Below, piece after piece: positions 33,186 to 42,807 of a stretch of DNA of 64,000 nucleotides. The position numbers and the translations under genes were made by a program. Origin of the DNA: Desulfomonile tiedjei DSM 6799 (GTDB lineage Bacteria; Desulfobacterota; Desulfomonilia; Desulfomonilales; Desulfomonilaceae); the NCBI RefSeq assembly GCF_000266945.1, contig NC_018025.1, positions 2,480,001-2,544,000 on the forward strand, in the 5' to 3' direction. The stretch's first letter is position 1; the number at the start of each line of letters is the position of its first letter. The notes beneath the pieces were generated by a model, which was not told the DNA's origin, did no database searches, and saw only the letters and a program-made list of their open reading frames with translations.

Positions 33186-34949
33186 ATGGATTTTAATCTT
33201 TCGACGGAAGAGTGGCTAAATATTCTCGATTTTTCGCGCAACGGGGTTGTTGTAGTCGATCGGGAAGGCAGAATCGTTTTCATGAACCAAACCGCTGCAA
33301 AGGTGGTCGGGATTTCTTCCGAGGCTGCTATCGGGTGCCGAGTGGAAGAAATCATACCGAGTACGGCTCTTCTGGAAGTCATGAAGAAAGGCAAGAATCA
33401 GTCACGCCAGAAGATGATGGTAAACGGCAACATGGTTTTTACCGATCGAATGGTTTTGAGAAAAAAAGGAAAAGTCGTCGGCGCTGTAGGAATATTCCAG
33501 GACATTTCTGAATTGGAGAAGTCGTCAGCAGAGTTGGAAAGTGTCAAATCCATGTGCAAGGAATTGGATGCAATCTTCGAAGCTGTTGCGGACGGCCTCG
33601 TGTTGGTCGATGAAAAGGGTTGTGTCCTCAGAGTAAATCAGGCTTATCAGAATCTTACCGGAATAACCAACGAGGAATACAGAGGCAAACACGTTCACGA
33701 GCTTATAAAAGAAGGCTATATCGGTCGATCCCTGAGTGATAAGGTGATTCAGCGGAAAACACCATACTCAGCCATTGATATTCGCAATGGAAAAGAGCTC
33801 CTTCTTACTGCCATCCCGGTGTTCAATGAAGAGGGTGACATCATGCGAGTCGTCACGGCTACTCGGGATATAACCGAATTGAGCGACCTGAAGAACAAAC
33901 TTGCGGAGAGCGAAGCAGCACGAGATCGTTATCTCCAGGAACTCAAGCGATTACATGCCCAATTGCCGTACAAATTCATCATAACCAACAGTCCGACGAT
34001 CAAACAGAAGATCGAGCTCGCTCTTCATGTTGCCCAAGTCGATTCCAACGTACTGATTCTTGGTGAATCCGGTGTCGGAAAAGATTTACTGGCACGTCTG
34101 ATTCATCGTTCGAGTAAACGCGCTCTCAAATCCTTCATAGAGATCAACTGCGGAGCCGTTCCCGCCAACCTTCTTGAATCGGAGTTTTTCGGGTATGAGG
34201 CGGGTGCCTTCACGGGGGCGTCGAAGGAAGGAAAGCCCGGTCTGTTTGAACTCGCACAGGGTGGCACCCTGTTCTTGGATGAAGTGGGAGATCTACCGCT
34301 TGAACTCCAGGTGAAAGTACTTCGCGCGGTTCAGAACAAACAGATTACTCGAATCGGAGGCACAAAAATCATCAATCTGAACGTGAGAATAATTGCCGCC
34401 ACAAATCGCGATCTCGAAAAGATGGTGGCAGAGCGGACTTTTCGTCAGGATTTGTACTATCGACTGAATGTCGTGCCCATAGTGCTGCCCCCGTTACGTG
34501 AAAGGCGTGAAGATATCGCCCCACTGGCAAAGGAATTCCTGGCGAAATTCAACTCGAAATACGGGTACCAGAAATGGCTTCATCAGGATGTCATTACCCG
34601 CCTGACAAATTATGATTGGCCGGGGAATGTGCGGGAATTGGAGAACACCATAGAAAGAGCAGTCGTGACGTGCAGGAACGATTGCATCAACTTGGACTGT
34701 TTCAGTCTGGCTCCATGCGACGAACCCGCGAAATGCAGGGATATTTCGATGCTGAAGCAGAATAAGGCAGAAGAAGAAAAACAGCTTATCGTAGAGACTT
34801 ACAGGCGCACTCACAGCACGAGAAAAACAGCGCAAGCTTTAGGAATTTCACAGTCATCCGTAGTCAAGAAAATGAAGAAATACGGGATTTCCGAGAATCA
34901 TATTGTAGACGATGCTATGAGCAGGGATAGTAATTATGTGATCGAGTGA
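33186..34949 (+). CDS. PAS-PAS sigma-54-dependent transcriptional activator
   Basis: A 587-residue enhancer-binding protein. Two PAS domains (about 5-115 and 125-240) are followed by a sigma-54 AAA+ domain (about 265-490) with GESGVGKDLLARLIH (Walker A), GAFTGA (sigma-54 contact) and GGTLFLDEVGDLPLE (Walker B), then a Fis-type HTH (TRKTAQALGISQSSVVKKMK). ATG 33186 is chosen for its GAGGAGC ribosome site. A PAS sensor probably recognises an aromatic or redox cue. It sits between two divergent arms of the methyl-transfer cluster, each with a -24/-12 motif, so it probably controls both. Confidence 0.9.
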   Translation: MDFNLSTEEWLNILDFSRNGVVVVDREGRIVFMNQTAAKVVGISSEAAIGCRVEEIIPSTALLEVMKKGKNQSRQKMMVNGNMVFTDRMVLRKKGKVVGAVGIFQDISELEKSSAELESVKSMCKELDAIFEAVADGLVLVDEKGCVLRVNQAYQNLTGITNEEYRGKHVHELIKEGYIGRSLSDKVIQRKTPYSAIDIRNGKELLLTAIPVFNEEGDIMRVVTATRDITELSDLKNKLAESEAARDRYLQELKRLHAQLPYKFIITNSPTIKQKIELALHVAQVDSNVLILGESGVGKDLLARLIHRSSKRALKSFIEINCGAVPANLLESEFFGYEAGAFTGASKEGKPGLFELAQGGTLFLDEVGDLPLELQVKVLRAVQNKQITRIGGTKIINLNVRIIAATNRDLEKMVAERTFRQDLYYRLNVVPIVLPPLRERREDIAPLAKEFLAKFNSKYGYQKWLHQDVITRLTNYDWPGNVRELENTIERAVVTCRNDCINLDCFSLAPCDEPAKCRDISMLKQNKAEEEKQLIVETYRRTHSTRKTAQALGISQSSVVKKMKKYGISENHIVDDAMSRDSNYVIE

Positions 34950-35272
34950 TTCCATTGTGAATCGACAGGACGCAGACTCTAAGTTGCCGGATATTGACGG
35001 TTTACTTCTCGATTATCTCAGTGCCCCCTCCACTCGTCCGATTCCAATGTGAATAATGCCGGCACAAACGAGAGCGCTATTTCAGGCTTTTTGTTGTGGC
35101 ATTCCTTTTGCATACAATTTCGTCGGCCGGTACCAACCATACGGCGCGTAACAGCCAAAGCAAGTAATCACAATCATATCCGAACGTACCTCGACCTGAA
35201 TGACTGTTGGGCAGGTCACGAGAGAAGTGCGCCCAACGTGAAAAATCCGGAAAACATATGAGGAGGACTCTT
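34950..35272. other. Promoter region of the corrinoid operon
   Basis: About 320 bp without a gene. It carries the sigma-54-type promoter at 35098-35111 and the AGGAGGA ribosome site of the corrinoid protein. Activator-binding sites are expected here but none is evident by eye. Confidence 0.5.
35098..35111 (+). promoter_or_regulatory. Sigma-54 promoter for the corrinoid operon
   Basis: TGGCATTCCTTTTGCA has GG at 35098-35099 and GC at 35110-35111 with exactly 10 nt between, close to the TGGCAC-N5-TTGCA consensus. The predicted start near 35123 leaves a leader of about 150 nt before ATG 35273. Confidence 0.7.
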
Positions 35273-35908
35273 ATGAGTAACAATTCGGCCCTTGTTCAAA
35301 ACGTAGTTGCAGGGGATTGGAAAGATATCGCGAGATTAACCAAGGAATCATTGGACTCAGGTACCAGGGCAGAAGACCTTATTCACCAGTTACAGGCTGG
35401 AATGGAAGTAGTTGGAGAAAAGTATTCATCAGGCGAATACTATCTGCCGGACATGATGAAATCGGCACGCTGCATGAATATAGCGTTTGAGGTGTTGAAG
35501 CCTGTTATGGAGGGTTCGAATGTCGCCTCATTGGGCAAAATCCTCATTGGCACCGTCAAATCCGATATGCATGACATCGGCAAAAACATCGTAATAGGCT
35601 TTCTCAAGGGAGTGGGGTTCGATGTCGTCGACCTTGGAACCGATGTCTCCGAAGAGAAATTTGCAGAAGAAATAGAGCGTCAAAAACCGGATATCGTCGG
35701 TTTGTCTTCTCTGTTGACGACGACCATGCACGAAATCGGAACAGTGATCAAGACGCTGGAAGACAAGGGGCTTCGATCGAGTGTCAGAGTAGTGGCAGGC
35801 GGAGCGCCCGTAACGGAAGCATTTGCGCTCAGTATGGGAGCGGACGCCTACGCGAAAGACGGCGGCCAGGCCGTTAAAATCTGCAAGCATCTTATGGAAA
35901 AGAACTGA
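35273..35908 (+). CDS. Corrinoid (B12-binding) methyl-carrier protein
   Basis: A 211-residue corrinoid protein of the MtaC/MtbC type. A helical cap (about 5-85) is followed by the B12-binding domain with D98-M-H100-D-I-G103 supplying the lower-ligand histidine, VGLSSLLTTTMHEIG, and AGGAPVTEAFALSMGADAYAKD, which close the cofactor pocket. ATG 35273 follows AGGAGGA; an earlier ATG lacks a ribosome site. It accepts a methyl group from the substrate via the UroD-family enzyme encoded next and donates it to tetrahydrofolate. Oxidation inactivates Co(I), so it depends on the RACo encoded downstream. Confidence 0.93.
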   Translation: MSNNSALVQNVVAGDWKDIARLTKESLDSGTRAEDLIHQLQAGMEVVGEKYSSGEYYLPDMMKSARCMNIAFEVLKPVMEGSNVASLGKILIGTVKSDMHDIGKNIVIGFLKGVGFDVVDLGTDVSEEKFAEEIERQKPDIVGLSSLLTTTMHEIGTVIKTLEDKGLRSSVRVVAGGAPVTEAFALSMGADAYAKDGGQAVKICKHLMEKN

Positions 35909-35923
35909 CGAGGAGATCTCATT

Positions 35924-37033
35924 ATGGCTTTGACGCAAAAACAACGCATATTGGACGTCGTTGCCGGTAAAGTAGTCGACAAACTGCCTTTCGGCGCACG
36001 AATTGACGTTTGGTACAACTATCATGCAGCCCACGGTTCACTTCCCGAAAAGTACAAAGACTGGAAACAAACGGATATTATCGAAGATCAAGGGGCCGCC
36101 GCACAAAAGCGCTTCTTCTCGGTTTGTAAAGAGATATACCACGACATGGAAGTGGTCAAACGCAAAGAGCCGCCGTATGAAATCACTGAATTCAGAACCC
36201 CCATCGGAACCTGCTCCATCAGCTTACTCTGGTCTGTCAACGAAGGCCCCTGGTTGGCTTACGAACATGAGAAACTGTTCAAGAGCGAAAAAGATTACCC
36301 CATTATCAAATACATTCTCGAACATACCGAGCCCGTGTACGATGACAATTATACAAAAGAATATCAGGAAATGGGCGAACGTGGGATCGTCATGACCGGA
36401 ACCGGTCTTTGGGGACCTTCACAGCGAGTGATGCGCGAAATAATGGGGTATGAACTCTTCTACAACGAGTACATGGACAGACCGGAAAAAGTCGATGAGC
36501 TGATGGAAGCCATGTTTGCGCTGGAGAGAAAGAAGCTCGACATCATACTGAAATCGGACATCGAGATTATCAACCTATGTGCAAACTGGAGTGATGATAT
36601 CCACACACCAGTGTTCAGACAATACTTCACACCCTGGTTCCGGGAATGCAACGAGAAGATTCACGCAGCCGGAAAGTTTTCCATGGCCCACGCTGACGGA
36701 GAGATGCGAAGACTGATCCCCTTGTACTGCGAAACTATGCTAGATATAGCTGAGGCGATCACGCCTGTTCCGCAGACGCAATGTGAACTCGAAGAATTTC
36801 GAGCTATGGGTGACCACGTGACATTATGGGGAGGCATTCCTTCCATTCTGTTTGAGCCTAACTTCAGCGATCAGGAGTTTGATGACTACATCAAGAACAT
36901 GATCAAGAGGATCAAGCCCGGTACCCGCTTCATAATGGGTATGGCAGACAACCTGCCCGTTGCAGCGGATATAGATCGAGTCGGCCGGGTCCAGAGAATC
37001 ATAGACGAGTATGGCCGATTGCCCATCGAATAA
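35924..37033 (+). CDS. UroD-family substrate:corrinoid methyltransferase (O-demethylase-like)
   Basis: A 369-residue TIM-barrel of the uroporphyrinogen decarboxylase / MtaA superfamily. It has the PFGARIDVWYNY entry and, near residues 245-270, FSMAHADGEMRRLIPLYCET, whose His, Asp and Cys could hold the zinc that activates the methyl donor. Its place between the corrinoid protein (15 nt upstream) and an MFS importer supports a methyltransferase I role, taking methyl from a methoxylated aromatic or a related donor. It lacks the methanol and methylamine specific partners. Substrate is inferred, not proven. Confidence 0.85.
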   Translation: MALTQKQRILDVVAGKVVDKLPFGARIDVWYNYHAAHGSLPEKYKDWKQTDIIEDQGAAAQKRFFSVCKEIYHDMEVVKRKEPPYEITEFRTPIGTCSISLLWSVNEGPWLAYEHEKLFKSEKDYPIIKYILEHTEPVYDDNYTKEYQEMGERGIVMTGTGLWGPSQRVMREIMGYELFYNEYMDRPEKVDELMEAMFALERKKLDIILKSDIEIINLCANWSDDIHTPVFRQYFTPWFRECNEKIHAAGKFSMAHADGEMRRLIPLYCETMLDIAEAITPVPQTQCELEEFRAMGDHVTLWGGIPSILFEPNFSDQEFDDYIKNMIKRIKPGTRFIMGMADNLPVAADIDRVGRVQRIIDEYGRLPIE

Positions 37034-37112
37034 ATAGAGCTATGCATTTCTGCTCTCGCATGACTTCATGCTGATTCCACTCAGATAGGGAATCAGGTAG
37101 TCTGGTTCATCC

Positions 37113-37141
37113 GAATATCGTCTTCTCTGAAGACGATATTC
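37113..37141 (+). terminator. Hairpin after the UroD-family gene
   Basis: GAATATCGTCTT / AAGACGATATTC form a perfect 12-bp stem with a 5-nt loop about 80 nt after the stop. No T-run follows, so it may only attenuate expression of the downstream MFS gene. Confidence 0.55.
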
Positions 37142-37228
37142 CGTCATCCTTTGTATCCTCGGAAATGCATTGTTCTATGATCCGAATCACATCGCGTCAA
37201 TCTCTCGCACCTTTTCAGGAGAGGTCAC

Positions 37229-38605
37229 ATGTTACAGACAGCATGCAAAGCAGAGAATGAATTCAAGGGCCTCAATCTTCCACAGAGGATGGAGAGGCTG
37301 CCTATGACGAAATACCAGAGAACGGTATTTCTCATAATAGCAACTGCTTGGTTTTTCGATTCCATGGACCTTGCGATGATGACATTCGTTCTAGCGCCAG
37401 TGAGCAGCACGTTTGGCCTCACTCCGTCTCAAACGGGTATCGTAGGCAGCGCCAGCTTGGCAGGAATGGCATTGGGGGCAGGTCTGGCCGGTATACTTGC
37501 GGATCGTTTCGGTCGTAAAGTTATCTTTCAGTACAGTATGATCGTTTGGGGTGCAGCAAGCATCTTCTGCGCTTTTGTGTGGAGTTATGAATCCTTCCTG
37601 GTGGCTCGTTTCATCCTTGGATTCGGTATGGGAGCAGAATTCCCGATTGCGCAATCGATGGTGTCGGAGACAATTCCCGCGACCCACAGAGGTAAGTACA
37701 TCGCATTGCTGGAAGGCTTTTGGCCTCTCGGGTTTATTGGGGCAGGGATCTTGGCTTATTTCCTGGTACCATATGCAGGGTGGCGATCGGTATTCGTGGC
37801 AATGGGGTTACCGGCAATTTACGTGCTCGTCATACGGCGAGCCGTCCCCGAGTCGCCCCGCTGGTATGAGAGTCGTGGATATTTGGACAAAGCTGAGGAA
37901 ACGATGCAATTTCTCGAGAAGAAGGTTGAAGCGGCACACGGCCGGCCTCTTCCTCCACCGGTTACAGACGGCGTAAAGGACGAAATTGCTGCGGGTTCTT
38001 TTTCTTTGGCAGAGCTATTTACAAAACAATACAGAATCCGAACTCTTATGGTGTGGCTACTGTGGTTCTTTACTCTTCTGGGGTATTACGGAATTACCAC
38101 GTGGATGGGCAAACTCCTGGTGGAGAAAGGATTCACCATTACCAAATCCATTGAATTCGTGCTGTTGATGACCCTCTGGGGTGTCCCGGGATTCTTTTCT
38201 GCTGCCTATTTGGTGGAAAAGCTCGGAAGAAAACCGGCAGTTATCGGATACGTTTTGTTCAGTGGAGTGGCAGCTTATTTTTATGGAAAAGCCGCAAATC
38301 AGACTGAGCTCTTCATTGCCGGAGCATTCATGCAGTTCTTCTTCTTCGGCATGTGGTCAGTCCTGTATGCATATACTCCCGAGTTATTCCCGACCCGGGC
38401 GCGGGCAACCGGTTGCGGAACCGCATCCACATGGGGACGAATTGGGGCTCTCATTGGGCCGATGCTGGTCCCGATTATCATGGCGCATTGGGGTGTGGAA
38501 TCCGTGTTCACACTGGGAGCGTTCTCCTTCTTAATGGGGGCTTTAAATGTGCTCATATTGGGGCCGGAAACGAAAGGGAAAATCCTTGAAGAAATAAGTG
38601 GATGA
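37229..38605 (+). CDS. MFS transporter, paralog of the 30398 gene
   Basis: A 458-residue, 12-helix major facilitator with ADRFGRKVIFQYS after helix 2, ESPRWYESRGY in the linker, VEKLGRKP in the second half and GPETKGKILEE at the end. It shares long stretches with the leftward MFS gene (MQFF-FGMWS-LY-Y-PEL-PTRARATGCG in both), so the pair arose by duplication. GGAGAGG precedes the ATG. It probably imports the methylated substrate or exports the demethylated product. Confidence 0.88.
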   Translation: MLQTACKAENEFKGLNLPQRMERLPMTKYQRTVFLIIATAWFFDSMDLAMMTFVLAPVSSTFGLTPSQTGIVGSASLAGMALGAGLAGILADRFGRKVIFQYSMIVWGAASIFCAFVWSYESFLVARFILGFGMGAEFPIAQSMVSETIPATHRGKYIALLEGFWPLGFIGAGILAYFLVPYAGWRSVFVAMGLPAIYVLVIRRAVPESPRWYESRGYLDKAEETMQFLEKKVEAAHGRPLPPPVTDGVKDEIAAGSFSLAELFTKQYRIRTLMVWLLWFFTLLGYYGITTWMGKLLVEKGFTITKSIEFVLLMTLWGVPGFFSAAYLVEKLGRKPAVIGYVLFSGVAAYFYGKAANQTELFIAGAFMQFFFFGMWSVLYAYTPELFPTRARATGCGTASTWGRIGALIGPMLVPIIMAHWGVESVFTLGAFSFLMGALNVLILGPETKGKILEEISG

Positions 38606-38713
38606 GGTGTTCATCAACTGGCACCCACTCTGGCGCTTTTCCTGTTCTTCACTCCATTCTCACATGGATCGACTGTCAACTGCGATAGATCCTGTACACT
38701 GACGGAAACCGCA

Positions 38714-39412
38714 ATGAACACTCGAAGAAACGAGAATCCGACAGCCATAATTGCATGCGACGTCATGCGAAAGGAACTCGAAGCTGCTGCCGATGGCTCT
38801 CAAATTCAGTTCCATTTCCTGGATCAAGGTCTGCACCGGACGCCTCAAGAGATGGCTGGAATAATTCAGCAAGAAATAGACACTCTTGAAAGCGTTTCGA
38901 AAATCGTCCTCGGTTATGGTTTGTGCTCCGGTGGAATCAAGGGTGTTAAACCGCGTGGGGCGCAATTGATAATTCCCAGATGTCATGATTGTATTCCGCT
39001 GTTCTTCGGTTCCCTTGAAAAATACGATCTTATGTTCAAAGCAAGGCCTGGCACTTATTACTTGACGCCGGGGTGGGTAGCAGCTAAGAAAGATCCTTTG
39101 GGGATCATATATGACGACTATGCTCCGAAGCACGGTCTGGAAACAGCTTTCTGGGTTATGGAGGAGGAACTGAAACATTACACGCATATAGCGCTCATCG
39201 ATACGAAAGTAGGCAACTGTCCTGAGCTGAAAACCAGAGCTAAAGAAAATTGCTCTATCTTGAAGAAAGATTACGACGAAATAGAAGGGAGTTTAAGCTA
39301 CTTTGAGCGGCTCATTCACGGTCCGTACACTCCGGAAGAGTTCGTAACGATAGAAGCAGGTGGAGAGATCACAGAAGCACATTTTTTCGGCTATTTGGGA
39401 CGAAGTCAATGA
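38714..39412 (+). CDS. DUF1638 family protein
   Basis: A 232-residue soluble protein with ACDVMRKELE at the start, SKIVLGYGLCSGGIKGVKPR, then LIIPRCHDCIPLFFGSLEKY and LTPGWVAAKKDPLG, matching DUF1638 proteins. The conserved Cys/His (GLC, PRCHDC) suggest a metal site. These proteins commonly sit in methylamine or O-demethylase clusters, but I know of no defined reaction. Its last four bases overlap the RACo start (ATGA), so the two are translationally coupled and may cooperate in cofactor activation. Confidence 0.75.
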   Translation: MNTRRNENPTAIIACDVMRKELEAAADGSQIQFHFLDQGLHRTPQEMAGIIQQEIDTLESVSKIVLGYGLCSGGIKGVKPRGAQLIIPRCHDCIPLFFGSLEKYDLMFKARPGTYYLTPGWVAAKKDPLGIIYDDYAPKHGLETAFWVMEEELKHYTHIALIDTKVGNCPELKTRAKENCSILKKDYDEIEGSLSYFERLIHGPYTPEEFVTIEAGGEITEAHFFGYLGRSQ

Positions 39413-41235
39413 AAAGCGATCTGGTGCACCTCAAACCCGGGGCTGAAGGAACTGAAACCGTCCAGGACCTTCTGTTGGCGAAAGGATACCAAATCCGGGC
39501 GGATTGCGGTGGTAAAGGCGTATGCGGTAAATGCAAAATCCAAGTTCTGAGTAATTCTTCCGATCGCGCAGAGCATGTCGACCCCGGAACAGGCGCTTCA
39601 CTCCAGGATTGCGACAATGGATACGTGCTTGCCTGCAAAACTAAAGTGCTTTCGGACCTGCTTGTACGGATTCCGGAAGAAACCTGGGAAACCGCAGATT
39701 CAAGCTGCAAAACAGATGTGGAATTCACCATTCCATTAAAGCCTGTAGTGGACAGCTTTTCGGTTGACTCTGTAAAGATTGGAGGCGCAAGAGCCAAAGA
39801 CGTAGTATCGATAATGGGAAATCTTCCCTGGGGGAATCACAGCGATTTCTCTCGGAGAGCTTTAGCCGATTTCTCAACGTGCGTTCGACGCAACGTCCCT
39901 TTCACGCTTGTGCGGCACTTCCAAAGAGGAATTGTAAAAGTGCTTCCCTCAATTCAGCATCGAAGCCTCGGTCTTGCCATCGACCTGGGCACGACCACTC
40001 TAGCAGTTTACCTGTGCGATTTGAAAACAGGCAAGTTGGTAGTCGCCAAAGCAGCAGCAAATCCGCAGCGAAAGCATGGAGAGGATGTCATTACTCGTAT
40101 CGAGTTCGCTTCGAAGGACGAACTCAATGTCAAGCTTCTCCAGACAACCGTTGTCGACAGAATAAACGATCTCATCAAACACTGTCTGTCACATGCAGGT
40201 GCAGACCACTCGGATATAGATGAAATAGTGGCCGTTGGTAACACGACTATGCAGCACCTGCTCTGCGGTCTTAACCCGCGTAGTTTAGGGCTTGCGCCTT
40301 ATCTCCCTGTGACGAAAAAGCCTCTGGACTTTGAAGCTGCTGAAATCGGACTGGATTTCAATGAACGAACCAACCTTCACGTTTTCCCATCCATATCAGG
40401 GTTCGTTGGCGGAGATGCTGTGGCCGGAGCCTTGGCCGAAAACCTGGAGGATCGTTCAGGCGTCAATCTGTTAGTGGACATCGGTACGAATGGGGAACTG
40501 GTCCTCAGCAATAACGGCCGGTTATGGGCAACGAGCTGTGCAACAGGACCGGCTCTGGAGGGAGCACACATTGAATGCGGTATGAGGGCCGTGCCAGGTG
40601 CAATTGACTCCATCACATTCATCCCGGAAACTCGAGAACTGCAGTACTCCACAATTGGTGCAGAAAAAGGGGCTCTGCCGGTTGGTATTTGCGGATCGGG
40701 GATTATCGACGGCATAGCCGCCTTGAGAGCCGCGGGAATCATTCTTCCAAACGGGCGATTGAACGAAGCCCTTCCAGGGGTGACTTCGGACAATTCCGGG
40801 CTGGGGCGATTCTACACGATTGTTCCTCCGGAGAGGACAGCTTCCGGCAGGTCCGTTCATATTACCTTGAACGATATACGGCAAATCCAAACCGCAAAGG
40901 CAGCATTGGCTGTTGGGATCAAACTTCTCATGAGAGTCGCCGGGGTAGAAAAAATCGATCGTCTAGTGCTTACTGGTGCTTTCGGAGCACATTTTGACTG
41001 GAGAAACGCTGTGTCAATCGGTATGCTGCCTGAAGCAGCCGTTCAAGGTAACATCGATATCACCGAGAACGCAGCAGGGTTGGGGGCTGCCATGGCTCTC
41101 ATGAACGGTGATTTGCGAAAGAAAGCGGCCGATCTGGCCGAAAAGACAACCGTCATAGAATTGGCCGAACATGCCGAATTCCAGGATGAATTCATAGACG
41201 CCCTCGATTTTCCACCTTTCCCTCAGAACACTTGA
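39409..41235 (+). CDS. Corrinoid-activating ferredoxin/ASKHA ATPase (RACo-type)
   Basis: A 608-residue reductive activator. The N-terminal domain holds a [2Fe-2S] site, C33-x5-C39-x2-C42 and a later C76 (ADCGGKGVCGKCK). A linker is followed by an actin-like ASKHA ATPase: LAIDLGTTTLAVYLCDLKTG (phosphate 1), VDIGTNGELVL, and VLTGAFGAHFDWRNAVSIG. It uses ATP to drive an electron onto inactive Co(II) in corrinoid proteins, regenerating Co(I). It is the last gene of the methyl-transfer cluster and is coupled to DUF1638. Confidence 0.92.
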   Translation: MKSDLVHLKPGAEGTETVQDLLLAKGYQIRADCGGKGVCGKCKIQVLSNSSDRAEHVDPGTGASLQDCDNGYVLACKTKVLSDLLVRIPEETWETADSSCKTDVEFTIPLKPVVDSFSVDSVKIGGARAKDVVSIMGNLPWGNHSDFSRRALADFSTCVRRNVPFTLVRHFQRGIVKVLPSIQHRSLGLAIDLGTTTLAVYLCDLKTGKLVVAKAAANPQRKHGEDVITRIEFASKDELNVKLLQTTVVDRINDLIKHCLSHAGADHSDIDEIVAVGNTTMQHLLCGLNPRSLGLAPYLPVTKKPLDFEAAEIGLDFNERTNLHVFPSISGFVGGDAVAGALAENLEDRSGVNLLVDIGTNGELVLSNNGRLWATSCATGPALEGAHIECGMRAVPGAIDSITFIPETRELQYSTIGAEKGALPVGICGSGIIDGIAALRAAGIILPNGRLNEALPGVTSDNSGLGRFYTIVPPERTASGRSVHITLNDIRQIQTAKAALAVGIKLLMRVAGVEKIDRLVLTGAFGAHFDWRNAVSIGMLPEAAVQGNIDITENAAGLGAAMALMNGDLRKKAADLAEKTTVIELAEHAEFQDEFIDALDFPPFPQNT

Positions 41236-41631
41236 ATTTTGTCATCAGCCCTAAAAACCAATTGCAGACTGGCAGGGGAGGGGGCATTATAAGCGCAAAC
41301 GAGGCGGCACAGTTCGCTCATGTGTCTTCCCGTTTACGCACTTCGTTTTCACCTCTCTCGTGTTGAACTCTGGCCAGAACTCGTACCAAACCATGAAGCC
41401 GGCTCGGGCATGTCTCCGAAGCGAAGTCAGGCGGTGCCGTTCCTAGCGGAGGAGATTTGCCAGGGCCGGCAATGAACAAAATTGTCATCACAAGCGGCTG
41501 GCGGACTTGAAACCATTGAGCTCGATCGGTAGCGGTGATATATGCCTCCACGAAAAGCGATCGCCGTGTTTTTGCTCTCTAATGCGTGACCGGACAAGAA
41601 GATCGAAATGAGAGAAAAGGAGATAATAACA
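41236..41631. other. Intergenic region before the TerY-P triad
   Basis: About 395 bp with no convincing gene or repeat. AGGAGATAATAACA just before ATG 41632 is a good ribosome site. No promoter match is clear by eye. Confidence 0.35.
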
Positions 41632-42615
41632 ATGATTCAGCCCTATACAGAAGAAGTCTCTCGAAATAACCCCTTAACCGTGATCTTTCTCGTGGACCAG
41701 TCGGGTTCGATGGATGCCCCCTTTGGTGGAGGGATTTCCGTAAGCAAGGCACAGGTCACGTCCGATGCCCTGAACAAGTTACTGGATACATTAGTGATCA
41801 AGGCCACAAAGGGTGAGGAAGTGTACAACTACTGCTACGTCTCCATCATCGGATACGGAGAAAAGGTAGGCTCGGCTTTTGGCGGCATACTCGAGAAGAA
41901 GGAGCTGATCACTCTGTCGGAATTGCAGGAACACCGCTTGAGGGTGGAGATGAGAACCCGCAAAATATCTGATGGTGCCGGAGGTCTGGTCGAATATGAG
42001 GAGCCTTTCTCTGTGTGGGTCGAGCCCAAAGCCGAGGGGATGACTCCTATGAGACGGGCATTCGAGAAAGCTTTACAACTTGTGGATTCCGCTCTGCAGG
42101 AGAAGCCCAATTCACATCCTCCCATCGTGATAAATATCACCGACGGCGCCTATACCCCCCCGGGCGATCAGGGAACTCCAGCTTCCATTGCGCGGGAAAT
42201 TATGTCCAAACAAAACACCAACGGCAGCAATGCGCTTGTGTTCAACAGCCATATCACCCATGAACAGATTGGCGCGATCCTTTACCCTGCTTCCGATACG
42301 GGGATCAAGGATGACTACGCCAAAGAACTTCTCTCCATGTCATCGCCCATCCCGCAGCTCTGGCTTTCATTGGCGGCAGCACGAAAAATGGATGCAATAG
42401 GGGAGGGGTCACGAGGCTTTGTGTACAACGCGGATGTTGTGACCCTGATCGAATTCATCAATTTTGGAACTCAGATAGCAGTAGGAGGAGAAATATATCC
42501 GGGACAAAGCGAACTCCGAGAAGTACGGCCGGATCGATCCTCCGGCTCCGGAGAAGCAATCGGCAAGCCCGACGGTAGACTCGCATCAGGTGAGCCCGAT
42601 TTGAGCAAGGACTAA
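41632..42615 (+). CDS. terY: TerY-like von Willebrand factor A domain protein
   Basis: A 327-residue single vWA-domain protein. The MIDAS motif D22-Q-S24-G-S26 lies in VIFLVDQSGSMDAPF. MTPMRRAFEKAL supplies the second metal-site threonine, and NITDGAYTPPGD the third aspartate. Such TerY-type proteins bind a metal and a ligand and are typically encoded with a PP2C phosphatase and a kinase, as here. AGGAG precedes ATG 41632. The last 40 residues are polar and probably disordered (RPDRSSGSGEAIGKPDG). It is the first gene of the triad. Role: sensor or adaptor of a phospho-signalling module. Confidence 0.88.
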   Translation: MIQPYTEEVSRNNPLTVIFLVDQSGSMDAPFGGGISVSKAQVTSDALNKLLDTLVIKATKGEEVYNYCYVSIIGYGEKVGSAFGGILEKKELITLSELQEHRLRVEMRTRKISDGAGGLVEYEEPFSVWVEPKAEGMTPMRRAFEKALQLVDSALQEKPNSHPPIVINITDGAYTPPGDQGTPASIAREIMSKQNTNGSNALVFNSHITHEQIGAILYPASDTGIKDDYAKELLSMSSPIPQLWLSLAAARKMDAIGEGSRGFVYNADVVTLIEFINFGTQIAVGGEIYPGQSELREVRPDRSSGSGEAIGKPDGRLASGEPDLSKD

Positions 42616-42807
42616 GCAAAGAAAATGAGCGCTGCTCTGACACTTGTATGCACAAGACCTCACAAGGGGGTTGGATATGGTTCATACCATTTCGCAGTTA
42701 TACCAAGATAGCAGAGGATACTCCCAGCCTCCCAGATTATGAAAAGACAAGGGAATCGCTATTCAGAGTAGCGGGCATACAGTTGAGTGCCTTGTCGAGA
42801 GGTCGAT

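Noticed and set aside
37034-37228. Sigma-54 promoter before the 37229 MFS gene
   Set aside because: GG pairs present, but no GC at the right distance; probably read through from the corrinoid operon.
38619-38640. TGGCACCCACTCTGGCGC before the DUF1638 gene as a sigma-54 promoter
   Set aside because: The GG-to-GC spacing is 11 nt, not 10, so it does not fit the -24/-12 rule.
42648-42807. 60-residue frame between the vWA and kinase genes
   Set aside because: Has no ribosome site and overlaps the leader of the kinase gene.
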